The notes: generated by a model not told the origin, from the letters alone. Counted from the first letter of the stretch, positions 33,340-41,667 are shown. The stretch: 64,000 nt of DNA from Kaistella jeonii (GCF_000812865.1 NZ_JSYL01000002.1:1-64000), one strand, 5' to 3'. Translations and numbers: made by a program.

Positions 33340-34827
33340 TTAAAACTTATCCAATTCATTTCTCAAAAACTCATAAATAACAACCATTCCGTAGGTATCT
33401 CTCTCGCAATATTTTAATAAATTTTGTCTTAATTGTTCTGTGTTTTGAGTTTCATCTAAAATACTTTCATGAAATAATGTACTTGCACTACCACCATCGC
33501 TAATTTCTAAATCATCATAAGAAAATTCAGGTGCAATTGCGGGAAGTACAGATTTAATGGAAGCCGAATTTCCCATCGCCGGCAAATAATACCATCTTTT
33601 ATTAAAAACAACCAATAAATCTACAATTCTATCTATTAAACCAAAAAGAAAAGCAGCATCTTCGGGGAAATCTTTTGCCAATTCTTTCAATCTACCCACT
33701 TCAAAGCTTTGATTATAGGTTACAATGCTTCCCTTATCCAAAAAATCCAATTTCATTTGGTCTATCATTTTCTTTCTTGGATCTGTTTGTCCATTGGTGA
33801 AATCTTTCGGATTCGCCAGAAATTCTTTGTGAGAAATCGCTTTTTCACCTTCTAAAATATGCAGCGAATATTGAAACGGAATTTGTTGATAAGGTTTTGT
33901 TCCATCTAAAACTGGAATTGCCGCAAAAATAGTTTCAAAATCAAAAAAATGAAGCGGTTCTTCCCAAGAATTTAAGAACTCTCGAATTGCCGGAAAATCC
34001 TTATAGGATTCATTATTTTTAATTCCATTTACCTGCAATTGCTGAGCAAAAGTAAGATTATAATCTTCTGGAATATCTGCCAATTTTAAAATTCCATCAT
34101 TATACAATTGCCAAGATTTTTTTCCGGCTCTCGTCAAACCAAAGACAGAATTTTCAGGAACGTGTTTCCAGCAATGGTGGGCAAATTCGCATTCAAAAGG
34201 ATCGCTGCAATGCGCACCAATTTCTATAACAGGTTCTTGTTTTGAATTAAGAACTTGAAGCAAATTTTCAAAATTTAATTCAACCCAATCTTGCATTTCT
34301 ATTACTTCATCGGTAATGTTTTCAAGATGGAAAAATTCTGAAGAAATTGCGCCATTTTTTACATATTGATTGTTGATGTGCATTAAAAAAAATTGATCTG
34401 GAACACATCCCGATTTCGACATCACATAATATTGAAAAGCCGCATCTGTATAATGATACTCTTTTACAGAGGTGCTGCTTTTAACTTCTATCGCCCAAAT
34501 TTCATCATCATTTCGATGTAAAATATCGAGCATTACCAAAGTATTTTCCGTAGCAAAAGTAGCTTCGTAGATTGTTTTCTTTTTTTCTGCAATCCATTTT
34601 GTAGTTTGTTGAATAGATGTTGAAAAATCTGAAAAATCTTCGGGCGTTGCATCTTCTCCATTCGGAAAACAATTTTGCGCCAAACTTCCGACGGTATGTC
34701 CTAAATCAAAAATCTGCTGAGTTGCTTCACTTACAGGAAGTTTTAGATCTTTTCTGAAATATTCAAAATAGATTTTTTTGGAACATTGAACTCCAGAAAC
34801 AAAACGGGATTTAGAAATACTTTTCAT
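33340..34827 (-). CDS. DUF2779 protein: RecB/Cas4-like nuclease plus DEDD-type exonuclease domain
   Basis: The 495-residue protein has two nuclease-like halves. In the first, VSGVQCSKKIYF, MLDIL, WAIEVKSS and a later CSDPFECEFAHHCW suggest a PD-(D/E)XK core with four cysteines that could hold an iron-sulphur cluster, as in Cas4. The second half has FFDFETIFAAIPVL, IPFQYSLHI and TYNQSFEVGRL with a final CERDTYGMVVIYEFL, a 3'-5' exonuclease-like DEDD pattern. The WYL regulator gene lies 4 bp upstream. Both activities are inference; the DUF2779 family itself is uncharacterised. Confidence 0.8.
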   Translation of the reverse strand: MKSISKSRFVSGVQCSKKIYFEYFRKDLKLPVSEATQQIFDLGHTVGSLAQNCFPNGEDATPEDFSDFSTSIQQTTKWIAEKKKTIYEATFATENTLVMLDILHRNDDEIWAIEVKSSTSVKEYHYTDAAFQYYVMSKSGCVPDQFFLMHINNQYVKNGAISSEFFHLENITDEVIEMQDWVELNFENLLQVLNSKQEPVIEIGAHCSDPFECEFAHHCWKHVPENSVFGLTRAGKKSWQLYNDGILKLADIPEDYNLTFAQQLQVNGIKNNESYKDFPAIREFLNSWEEPLHFFDFETIFAAIPVLDGTKPYQQIPFQYSLHILEGEKAISHKEFLANPKDFTNGQTDPRKKMIDQMKLDFLDKGSIVTYNQSFEVGRLKELAKDFPEDAAFLFGLIDRIVDLLVVFNKRWYYLPAMGNSASIKSVLPAIAPEFSYDDLEISDGGSASTLFHESILDETQNTEQLRQNLLKYCERDTYGMVVIYEFLRNELDKF

Positions 34828-34831
34828 TAAA

Positions 34832-35749
34832 TTAATCTTTATAATTCTCCATCATATTTTTCACTTCATTGCTCAAATGTTCTCTCAAACTTTTTGGCGA
34901 AATGACCTTTACTCTTTCTCCGTGTGAAAGTAGTTCACGTTCAAAATCATAGGTGGGAAAAATGGTCAACTGGATGCGAAATTCTTGCTCATTATCTATC
35001 AAAATTATTTGAGAATGATGCATAGGAAGGGTTTTTATGTATTGTCCTTGCTCTGGATCGAAAGACAAAACGATTTCTTCTACTTGTTCATTATCACCAT
35101 AAATAATCCCAAAAGAATGTTTAAAATAGTTTTCAATATCAATTTTTTCAGGTTTAAAACTTGAGTTAGAAATTTCCAAATCTGAAATACGATCCAAACC
35201 GTAGGTTTTTAAAAAAAAATCTTTTCCATCTCTTTCATTCGCCAATAAATACCAACGATTACGGAATTCTTTCAAAGCGTAAGGTTCGATCGTTTTTTTA
35301 TAGGAAACACCTTCCCAAAATTTGGTATAATTGAAAGTAATTATTTTTTGATGCGTGATGGTGTGAACCAAACCATTTAACCAATGCAAACCTCGGGATT
35401 TTCTTTGCTCAAAAAACATTACATTTTTCTTCCCTTTCACTTCTCTGTACGCTTCTACCAAAAGAAGGTTATCAAAAACATCTTCGTGGTATTCATCTAT
35501 TTCATCATATTCAATCGCATAAGTATTGCTGGAACGACGGTAGGAAATATTAATCAGAAAAACTTCCAAAATTGCTTCTTTGTCGCGAAGGAAAGTGCGT
35601 TTTGTGAATTTTAATTCTTCAATTCCTTTTTCCTCATATTTTCGTACAAGATAATCGTTGATTTCTTCGTAAGATGCGCCTTTATCTTTTCTTCTTCTCA
35701 GAAATTCTTCTATAAATTTCAAGCGAAGCATTTGTTCTTTTTTTGCCAT
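34832..35749 (-). CDS. WYL-domain transcriptional regulator (YafY type)
   Basis: The 305-residue protein has an N-terminal winged-helix segment (RLKFIEEFLRRRKDKGASYEEINDYLV) and a WYL domain around residues 130-230 containing FRNRWYLLANERDGKDFFLKTYGLDRI. WYL proteins sense nucleotides or nucleic acid and often regulate phage-defence loci by binding inverted repeats. It is the first gene of a two-gene unit with the DUF2779 nuclease. Its promoter carries site A of the shared 17-bp operator, suggesting autoregulation. Confidence 0.87.
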   Translation of the reverse strand: MAKKEQMLRLKFIEEFLRRRKDKGASYEEINDYLVRKYEEKGIEELKFTKRTFLRDKEAILEVFLINISYRRSSNTYAIEYDEIDEYHEDVFDNLLLVEAYREVKGKKNVMFFEQRKSRGLHWLNGLVHTITHQKIITFNYTKFWEGVSYKKTIEPYALKEFRNRWYLLANERDGKDFFLKTYGLDRISDLEISNSSFKPEKIDIENYFKHSFGIIYGDNEQVEEIVLSFDPEQGQYIKTLPMHHSQIILIDNEQEFRIQLTIFPTYDFERELLSHGERVKVISPKSLREHLSNEVKNMMENYKD

Positions 35750-35767
35750 TTGGATTATTTTATCGGG

Positions 35768-35802
35768 TAAAGATAATAAAGATGAACGACAATATACGGC
35801 GT
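35768..35802 (-). promoter_or_regulatory. shared promoter/operator site A (WYL regulator gene)
   Basis: On the minus strand the 17-mer ACGCCGTATATTGTCGT (35802-35786) is followed, after exactly 10 bp, by the -7 box TATCTTTA (35775-35768). The WYL gene ATG is 18 bp downstream of the box. The same layout recurs at five other promoters. Confidence 0.75.
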
Positions 35803-35827
35803 TTAAATAAGAGAGATTTTAGATTGT

Positions 35828-36277
35828 TCAACGAGGAAGTTTCGGTCTAAACAGTGGAATAGTTCCAAAACTTTCTGCATCAAAAATTAAATTAACACCT
35901 TCACTTTCCAGAATTTTAATGCTAATTAATAAGTCTTCTTTGCAATTTTCATCCTTATAATTACTATTCGAATCATTGAAATAAACTTTTACCATTTGGA
36001 AAACATCATCGTGTTGTAAAGCAATTTTATAAACGTAATAAGATTTAACATCATAATTTAGAAAATCCTGAAAATCCTCATCTTCATTTTTAATGAGTTT
36101 ATTATATTTTTCTGGAAATCCTTCGGTTGAATATTGATGCTTCAACCCATAATAAAAAATGGTGTTGATGATTTGAAAATCGTAAAATTCTAGTTCTTTT
36201 ACGTCATCCAATGAATCCGTATGTTGAATTCTAACAATATTCTGTTTTAGTTGAGCTATTAAATCAATGGTTTCCAT
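35828..36277 (-). CDS. 149-residue acidic protein, paralogue of 40151-40600
   Basis: I do not recognise a named family. The protein starts METIDLIAQLKQNIVRIQHTDSLDDVKELEFYDF and has a conserved central block, KNEDEDFQDFLNYDVKSYYVYKIAL, and the end FRPKLPR. The gene at 40151 encodes a paralogue of identical length with the same block and FRPKLPG. Acidic small proteins in such positions are often immunity proteins or adaptors, but no toxin gene is visible next to it. It lies 79 bp upstream of the WYL gene, and site B of the shared operator lies about 180 bp upstream. Confidence 0.7.
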   Translation of the reverse strand: METIDLIAQLKQNIVRIQHTDSLDDVKELEFYDFQIINTIFYYGLKHQYSTEGFPEKYNKLIKNEDEDFQDFLNYDVKSYYVYKIALQHDDVFQMVKVYFNDSNSNYKDENCKEDLLISIKILESEGVNLIFDAESFGTIPLFRPKLPR

Positions 36278-36435
36278 GTTGTTAATTTAGTTCAGTTTTC
36301 TGTTTAATTTAGATAAATTTTGTTGTTTATAATTTCATTTTAGATAGAATCATCATTTTTAATGTAAATAACCAATGTTAATGCAATTATACTTTGATTA
36401 TTTTCTTCTATATATCCCTCTGGAATAATTTTAAG

Positions 36436-36470
36436 CAAATATAATTCACGACTACGCCAAAATAGGACAC
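36436..36470 (-). promoter_or_regulatory. shared promoter/operator site B
   Basis: On the minus strand, GTGTCCTATTTTGGCGT (36470-36454), then 10 bp, then TATATTTG (36443-36436). It faces the 149-residue gene, leaving a leader of about 150 nt. Confidence 0.7.
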
Positions 36471-36499
36471 AGTCAAAAAAAAAGTTTGTTAAAGATTTT

Positions 36500-37216
36500 T
36501 TAGAAAATTTTAGAAGTTAAATCAGCAATTATTTCCGAATGATTTTCCTTTAAAAAAGGGTGCCAACTTTCTGGCGAAAAATAAGCAGAAGAATGTTTGA
36601 TAAAAGAAATATTCGTTTTCAAACCATCGATTGTTACGGAACTTGTAGCAGGTTTTGCAGAATTGATCTTGTTGTGGTAGATTCTTTCTGTTCTTTGGAT
36701 GTTTAAGGAATCCATCATTCTTTCAAAACTTGTGGCGCCAGTTACGCCGATGAAAACGCAATCTGTAGGTTTTAAAATTTTGATGATCTCTGCAAAAACT
36801 TTCCAACCTTCATCAAAATCTGTGTTTGTAGGTTGTTCGGTTTTGTTTCCGTTGAAATTGCTGTAATCCATCGTGCGTTGTACAAAATTGTAGAAAGCCA
36901 AGTTTTGCCACAATTTTTCTTTGTTGATGGTAGCATTTCCAAACATTGCTTTCAAAAAATTGTCTAATGCCAGATGTTTGTAATAGTTTTCTATTTGCGT
37001 TTGCTGCACTGCATTTCTGGTAAAATTTGCACTGTTGACCAATGCCAAATCTTTCTCGTATTGCTCCTTTGTTTCGCCTTGTGCATACTGCGATTCTGCG
37101 ATGATGAGCAATCTTTTGTCTTGCGCAAAATAATCTTTCCCAATCCACGGAAGCCATTTTAGGTTTTGGATTTTTTTGAAATTTTGGTCTTGGGAAATAT
37201 TGATATTGGATGTCAT
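36500..37216 (-). CDS. unknown protein, possible uracil-DNA-glycosylase fold
   Basis: The 238-residue protein has no certain family. The order KRLLIIAESQY, then LWQNLAFYNFVQRTMDYSNF, CVFIGVTGATSFERMM, and FIKHSSAYFSPESWHPFL resembles the UDG-superfamily pattern of an N-terminal beta-strand loop and a late H-S/P motif, but the catalytic residues cannot be identified with confidence. It is the last gene of the minus-strand operon starting with the small zinc protein (13 bp after the 250-residue gene). A structural prediction would settle the fold. Confidence 0.45.
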   Translation of the reverse strand: MTSNINISQDQNFKKIQNLKWLPWIGKDYFAQDKRLLIIAESQYAQGETKEQYEKDLALVNSANFTRNAVQQTQIENYYKHLALDNFLKAMFGNATINKEKLWQNLAFYNFVQRTMDYSNFNGNKTEQPTNTDFDEGWKVFAEIIKILKPTDCVFIGVTGATSFERMMDSLNIQRTERIYHNKINSAKPATSSVTIDGLKTNISFIKHSSAYFSPESWHPFLKENHSEIIADLTSKIF

Positions 37217-37228
37217 TATTTTACATCT

Positions 37229-37981
37229 TTAAAAATTATAAGTAATATCAATATTAACAATATTTAAAGTTTCAATTTTACTTTTAAAGTTAGTTGAAAC
37301 ACTAAAAACAGGTGAGGATAATTTTGCGGAAATCTCAAGTAAATTATTATATTCAGAAGTAATCTCAGTTATGACATTTTTTTTTGTTAGTAAAACTCCT
37401 GATTCACTAGAATCTCTAAAATCTATCAGAGATAGAAGTTCAGTTTCATGTCCTAAATAATGGTCTTTTATAAATTTTCTACAGTCCATTAAATTCTTTT
37501 TTAAATCAAAATTATCTTGTAGTTCGACATCCTCATGTATTTCGTATTCTTCTTTATATTTTTCTTCTTTTTCTGTTTTGATTTTGATTTCTGCATCTAC
37601 CAGATTATACGAAATAGTTCCATCAGCATTAGTTATTAATCTCTTCTCTTTCTTAAAAGTAATTTTAGTATCAATTTTTTTTGCACCTAGATAAAAGCCA
37701 ATTTTTCTATAAAGCGCAATTTTTTCTGCGATAAAATAATTTTCACCTTGACTTTCATGAACATATGTGTTTTTTCTATAGGGGTGAAGATAATACACAG
37801 AATTTTCTTTTGGTCTTCCACCTATAAGTTCAAAATTCTGTGAAAAATCTTCTACATCATAGTCTATTGATTTAACTTCAATTGAGGAAGAAAGTTGATT
37901 CTTTGTTGGAAGTTGATATTTATATCCTAAAGCATTCTCATCCTTTTGAAATAATATAATTTCAGGGATTTGTTCGTTCAT
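37229..37981 (-). CDS. unknown 250-residue protein in GTPase operon
   Basis: No recognised family. The protein is rich in Lys/Glu and has no signal peptide or membrane segment. It overlaps the preceding membrane-protein gene by 20 bp, so translation is coupled. The C-terminal half is beta-strand-like (EITSEYNNLLEISAKL ... NIVNIDITYNF). Its only interpretive clue is the operon with the GTPase. Confidence 0.55.
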   Translation of the reverse strand: MNEQIPEIILFQKDENALGYKYQLPTKNQLSSSIEVKSIDYDVEDFSQNFELIGGRPKENSVYYLHPYRKNTYVHESQGENYFIAEKIALYRKIGFYLGAKKIDTKITFKKEKRLITNADGTISYNLVDAEIKIKTEKEEKYKEEYEIHEDVELQDNFDLKKNLMDCRKFIKDHYLGHETELLSLIDFRDSSESGVLLTKKNVITEITSEYNNLLEISAKLSSPVFSVSTNFKSKIETLNIVNIDITYNF

Positions 37982-38471
37982 TTTTAATTGTATTTTGTTG
38001 AGTTTTATTAGATTTTGATATGAGATAAATTACGGCAGAAGATAATATTAAAGCGAACAACGTAACGCCAATAAAAATCCGCAATTTTCTTTGTAGCATA
38101 GAATTTTGTTTTATTTTTATTACAATCTCCAGTGTCATTTGATAATCAATACTTTTATTAATTACTTTTGAATCTTGAATAAGTAACTCTATAATTTTTT
38201 CAAGATTATCTATTTTGTCAAGAAGATACATATAAAAAATACGCCTTCCCTTATCATCTAAATCTTTGTAATGCGAAGAAAATAAAATTATATTATCTTT
38301 TTCACTTATAGTAATAAATCCATCTTTGTACAGTTTTTTATAATCTTTTGTATCGGAGAGTAATTCAACATATTTTAAATTCTCTGGATTTTTTGATAGA
38401 AGTTTTCCATCTACAACTATATAATTAGTGCCATCATTGTGCTCGTTTTGTGATAATAAAATACGTTTCAT
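37962..38471 (-). CDS. membrane protein with C-terminal transmembrane helix, in GTPase operon
   Basis: The 169-residue protein has a cytoplasmic-looking N-terminal part (residues 1-~125, including a helical segment IDNLEKIIELLIQDSKV) and one strong hydrophobic helix near residues 130-152 (IFIGVTLFALILSSAVIYLI), followed by a basic tail. It is probably a tail-anchored partner of the GTPase. Its start codon shares one base with the GTPase stop (TAATG), which implies coupled translation. Confidence 0.65.
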   Translation of the reverse strand: MKRILLSQNEHNDGTNYIVVDGKLLSKNPENLKYVELLSDTKDYKKLYKDGFITISEKDNIILFSSHYKDLDDKGRRIFYMYLLDKIDNLEKIIELLIQDSKVINKSIDYQMTLEIVIKIKQNSMLQRKLRIFIGVTLFALILSSAVIYLISKSNKTQQNTIKNERTNP

Positions 38472-39106
38472 TATTTTTTAAAAATTAAATCAGTTATTTT
38501 TATTAACTCTTCTTTGTTAGTGAGATTAATGGGAGTTATTTTTTCTATCAGTCCTTTGTAAGGCTTTTCCCTAATTAATTTTCTAAGATTTTCTAACACT
38601 TTATTCTTATCTTCTTTGCATTTGTCAAGGTGTGAACCAAAAATCAGAAGTTTTTTTTCTGATTTTTTTTCAAAGTATTCGTTTAAATATAAAAATCTGC
38701 TGTTACACTCTCGCTGATAATCAATTTCATCAAAATATCTATTAATGTCAAAAAAATAAAAAATCATATCAGATTTGTCCATTATTTCATGATATTTAAT
38801 TCGATAATCAGACATACCTGGAATATCAAATCCTGAATCTACGTTAATTTTATCTCCAGATGAAGTTGTAAAAATGAATGATTTATATTCATCATTCACT
38901 GCCGTTTTAGCCATATTCTCGTGATATGGAACACCTCTTAAAAAACATAGAAATAATGTTTTTCCTGCTGCATCCATTCCTAAAATACCAAGTTTGTTTT
39001 TTGCTGGATCAGAAAAGAAATCTTTTATGTTTTTTTTATATTTTAAAAATATAATAAGCAATGGTATTCCCGCAAATGCTATATTTATAATCCAGATAAA
39101 TGGCAT
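38471..39106 (-). CDS. membrane-anchored small GTPase resembling Arf/SR-beta
   Basis: The 211-residue protein begins with a hydrophobic anchor (residues ~2-21, IWIINIAFAGIPLLIIFLKY) and basic residues, then a GTPase domain. G1 is GMDAAGKT (residues 43-50), matching the GxDxAGKT form of Arf and SR-beta rather than classical bacterial GTPases. G3 is DIPG (94-97) and G4 is SHLDK (158-162), a variant of NKxD. The anchor-then-G-domain order is that of eukaryotic SR-beta. It is the second gene of a five-gene operon. I would expect it to act at the inner membrane. Confidence 0.75.
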   Translation of the reverse strand: MPFIWIINIAFAGIPLLIIFLKYKKNIKDFFSDPAKNKLGILGMDAAGKTLFLCFLRGVPYHENMAKTAVNDEYKSFIFTTSSGDKINVDSGFDIPGMSDYRIKYHEIMDKSDMIFYFFDINRYFDEIDYQRECNSRFLYLNEYFEKKSEKKLLIFGSHLDKCKEDKNKVLENLRKLIREKPYKGLIEKITPINLTNKEELIKITDLIFKK

Positions 39107-39135
39107 ATTTTAATATTTTTTGTTTTTTTTGATTG

Positions 39136-39387
39136 TTACAAAGCCACCGCATGTTTCCCTTTATTGCTTCCATTTGGATGGCGATGGCACGAATTTATAA
39201 CTAAATTTTTTATTGACGATGCAGATGTGCCACAATATTTGCAACTATATTTTGTTTTTTCAATGCCTTCATACAATTTATGTTTTCCCTTGTTGCTACC
39301 GTTTGGATGATGTTGGCAAGAACTTGCCGTTAATGTAGCAATGCTGGTTGCTTTTGTTCCACAATATTCGCAGTAAAAATTTGCCAT
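39136..39387 (-). CDS. small double zinc-ribbon protein
   Basis: The 83-residue protein consists of two near-identical units, each reading CxxCGT, a Ser/Ala-rich stretch, SCxxHPNGSNKGKH. Candidate zinc ligands are C6, C9, C24, H27 and C49, C52, C67, H70. Such HPNGSNKGKH units also occur at the ends of larger bacterial proteins. I place the start at 39387 (MANFYC) because the shared promoter's -7 box ends at 39403. It heads the GTPase operon. Confidence 0.75.
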   Translation of the reverse strand: MANFYCEYCGTKATSIATLTASSCQHHPNGSNKGKHKLYEGIEKTKYSCKYCGTSASSIKNLVINSCHRHPNGSNKGKHAVAL

Positions 39388-39402
39388 AGTTTTAATTTTT
39401 GA

Positions 39403-39437
39403 CAAATATAAATTCTAACACCGACAAACGAAGTCCG
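39403..39437 (-). promoter_or_regulatory. shared promoter/operator site F (zinc protein/GTPase operon)
   Basis: On the minus strand, CGGACTTCGTTTGTCGG (39437-39421), 10 bp, then TATATTTG (39410-39403), 15 bp before the ATG at 39387. It is closest to site E, sharing the GGAC and GTCGG halves. Confidence 0.75.
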
Positions 39438-39483
39438 TTAGAAAAAATATATTGACAACGTTTTTTAAACATTTACAAAATAT

Positions 39484-40119
39484 TTAGAGCGGGTAATCAA
39501 ACTCCATCGGTAAATTCACCAGATTGTAATTCTCATCCAACAAACTTCCATTAATAAAGGTAGTTTCGTTTAGCGTTTCTTGTCCAGAAGCCTCATGAAT
39601 ATGCCCAAATAAATGAAATTTTATTTTTAAGTGATTTACGGTTTTTAGTAAATCTCCACATCCTGCATTGATGTTTGAAGTTGTTTTATCTAAAATTCCA
39701 TTTGGCGGACCATGCGTTACCAAAATATCTGTGTTTTTCGGAATCTTTTTCCAATATTTTTGAATCGGTTTTCCGCGGTCTTCGTTAAATGCCCAATTGA
39801 AAAATGTGGGTGTAATTGGCGAACCCCAAATTTTAATTCCTTCTATTTCTACTCCATTATTGCACAAATAATGACAGTTGGAAGTCAGTTTTTGCTGAAT
39901 AAATTTCATGGAATTTTCTTCAAAATAAAAATCGTGATTTCCGGCAATAAAAATTTTGTGAGCATAGTCTAAACGAAGAAACCAATGGATAAAATCTTCC
40001 ACTTCATGATCTCTCCCCATTTTTGAAACATCTCCACCATGAATGATCACATCTCCTTTAGGAAGGTTTTTAAGTTTGCGATGTTGTCCGTGTGTATCGG
40101 ATATAAAAACTATTTTCAT
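39484..40119 (-). CDS. calcineurin-like metallophosphoesterase
   Basis: The 211-residue protein has the full metal-ligand series: ISDTHG (D-x-H), IHGGDVS (G-D), IAGNHDFY (G-N-H-D), THGPPNG and FGHIHEASG (G-H-x-H). It resembles phosphoesterases in Bacteroidota that are found singly or in defence regions. The substrate is unknown. It lies 31 bp after the 149-residue paralogue gene and may share its transcript. It is unrelated in sequence to the YfcE-type enzyme at 3736. Confidence 0.85.
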   Translation of the reverse strand: MKIVFISDTHGQHRKLKNLPKGDVIIHGGDVSKMGRDHEVEDFIHWFLRLDYAHKIFIAGNHDFYFEENSMKFIQQKLTSNCHYLCNNGVEIEGIKIWGSPITPTFFNWAFNEDRGKPIQKYWKKIPKNTDILVTHGPPNGILDKTTSNINAGCGDLLKTVNHLKIKFHLFGHIHEASGQETLNETTFINGSLLDENYNLVNLPMEFDYPL

Positions 40120-40150
40120 TGGAGTTATTTTTCTTTAAAATCATTTATAA

Positions 40151-40600
40151 TTATCCCGGAAGTTTCGGTCTAAATGGAGGTGCAGCTTCCCAATCTTCTT
40201 TATTGAAAGTTAGATTTATTTTATCTTTTTCTAAAATTGCAATTGATATTACAATTCCTTCTCTGCAAAATTCATCTGTTTCTAGAGCTTCCGTACCAAA
40301 AAAGGAGACTTTAACCAATTGAAAAACATCCTCATGCAGTAAAGAAACTTTGTACACATAATATGATTTCACATCATAGTTTAAAAAATCTTCAAAGTCT
40401 TCATCTTCATTTTCTATTAAATCTAAATATTTACTGGGAAAATCATCTGTATTATAATTTTTTGAAAGACAATAGTTATAAATTAAGTTCATGACATCAA
40501 AATCACAATCATCCATTTCTTTTAAGTCGTCAAATGATTCTGTAAACTTTATTTGAGCTATTTTTTCTTTTAATTCAATTATTTGTTCTGTAATTTCCAT
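40151..40600 (-). CDS. 149-residue acidic protein, paralogue of 35828-36277
   Basis: Starting at 40600 (MEITEQIIELKEKIAQIKF) the product is exactly 149 residues, as in the paralogue 4 kb away. The upstream in-frame ATG at 40648 adds 16 residues without support. The shared block is ENEDEDFEDFLNYDVKSYYVYKVSL and the end is FRPKLPG. It is acidic, and no enzymatic motif is recognised. Duplicated acidic genes beside variable small genes fit an immunity-type role, but that is only inference. Confidence 0.65.
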   Translation of the reverse strand: MEITEQIIELKEKIAQIKFTESFDDLKEMDDCDFDVMNLIYNYCLSKNYNTDDFPSKYLDLIENEDEDFEDFLNYDVKSYYVYKVSLLHEDVFQLVKVSFFGTEALETDEFCREGIVISIAILEKDKINLTFNKEDWEAAPPFRPKLPG

Positions 40601-40714
40601 ATCTGATTTTAGGTTTTGATTACTATTATATTTTGTGATTCTTTTCAATTCTATACTACCAAGATCTCATCTATTCTTATAAATGTTAGCTTTGTATTTC
40701 TAAAATACCTCTTA

Positions 40715-40981
40715 TCAATTTTCATCTGCTAGATCTTCAATTTGTTCTAAATCTACATATTTTATCCAAAACATTCCTGACTTTGAAATAAAATATCCTT
40801 TGTTTGAATCTAAAAGAATTATTTTATCATCGCAAGCAATTTTCATGATCGAATTCATCATGAACGTTCCATCAAAGAGCAATTCCCACGACTTTCCGCG
40901 ATCTGTCGATTGAAGTAAATGCGATGAATTTGTAGAACATATTCTTATATAATTTTCTTTGAATTTGATGATTTGTGACAT
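40715..40981 (-). CDS. small Asp-box protein, copy 1
   Basis: The 88-residue protein begins MSQIIKFKENYIRICSTNSSHLLQSTDRGKSWELLFDG. STDRGKSW is a clean Asp-box (SxDxGxxW), the structural turn of sialidase-like and BNR beta-propellers. A single blade cannot form a propeller, so it may assemble or be an adaptor. A paralogue lies at 42468-42704. It is divergent from the WG-repeat gene, and the shared site E lies between them. Confidence 0.55.
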   Translation of the reverse strand: MSQIIKFKENYIRICSTNSSHLLQSTDRGKSWELLFDGTFMMNSIMKIACDDKIILLDSNKGYFISKSGMFWIKYVDLEQIEDLADEN

Positions 40982-41075
40982 TTTTCCTGTATAGATTATG
41001 TCGCAATTTAATTGACCATTGAGACAAAATAGAACAATCTAAAATAAAACAGTTTAAAATGCTTGTGATTGTTTA

Positions 41076-41110
41076 AGGACTTGTTTTGTCGGGTTCAGCG
41101 TTTATATTTG
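41076..41110 (+). promoter_or_regulatory. shared promoter/operator site E (WG-repeat gene)
   Basis: AGGACTTGTTTTGTCGG (41076-41092), 10 bp, TATATTTG (41103-41110), 7 bp before the ATG at 41118. A TTG at 41081-41083 gives a standard 19-bp -33/-7 spacing as well, so here the operator overlaps a full canonical promoter. Confidence 0.75.
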
Positions 41111-41117
41111 AAGCAAA

Positions 41118-41666
41118 ATGAACTACCCAATTTTAAAAATCGAAAGATTGTCGCAAACATCAACAACTAAATTTTGTTTTATGGAGAATATATTCGTGTA
41201 TTCTTCTGAAAACTTTTATGGTTTAATTGCGTATAATTTCAAAACCATAATCCCACCCACCTATGAAGAGATTTTACCCGCATTTACACATCACTTTTGG
41301 GGTTGTAAAAATGAAAAATGGAAGCTCCACAATTTTGAAAATATTGAAATTAATAATAAACAATTTGAAGAAGTGGAAACATTCCAGAATGGATATGCAT
41401 GTGTGAGCAAGAACGGAAAGACTTTCGGATTTGTCGATCGAAATGGAAATTTTAAAATTCCAGCCCATTACCTGAAAGGGCAACATCTGGGAAATTGCCT
41501 TTTTGCTGTGGGAAAAGACATCCAAGGAAAACTGAAGTACGGAATTATCGATTTGAAAGAAGAGTTAATTTTACCCTATTTATTTGATGAAATTCCTACT
41601 TTTACAGATGTTGCACTTTTGCTTTTAAAAAGAAGAAAGCCACTTCGAGAGTGGCTTAGGTTGTAA
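41118..41666 (+). CDS. WG-repeat protein
   Basis: The 182-residue protein contains a clear WG-repeat segment, QNGYACVSKNGKTFGFVDRNGNFKIPAHY, and a weaker second one, LFAVGKDIQGKLKYGIIDLKEELILPYLFDEI. WG repeats form beta structures of unknown function, often in secreted or toxin-associated proteins. There is no signal peptide. The last 11 residues (RRKPLREWLRL) are encoded across the hairpin of the convergent gene's terminator. The natural end may have been lost. Confidence 0.7.
   Translation: MNYPILKIERLSQTSTTKFCFMENIFVYSSENFYGLIAYNFKTIIPPTYEEILPAFTHHFWGCKNEKWKLHNFENIEINNKQFEEVETFQNGYACVSKNGKTFGFVDRNGNFKIPAHYLKGQHLGNCLFAVGKDIQGKLKYGIIDLKEELILPYLFDEIPTFTDVALLLLKRRKPLREWLRL
41638..41656 (-). 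terminator. terminator of the 41668 gene, overlapping the WG gene end
   Basis: AGCCACT pairs with AGTGGCT (41638-41644, 41650-41656). On the minus strand it is followed by a T-rich run. It lies inside the last codons of the plus-strand WG gene. Confidence 0.65.
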
Positions 41667-41667
41667 T

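Noticed and set aside
36340-36438. 32-codon minus-strand frame directly after site B
   Set aside because: It would start with TTG inside the -7 box, and the tail shows no family. It may be a decayed gene end.
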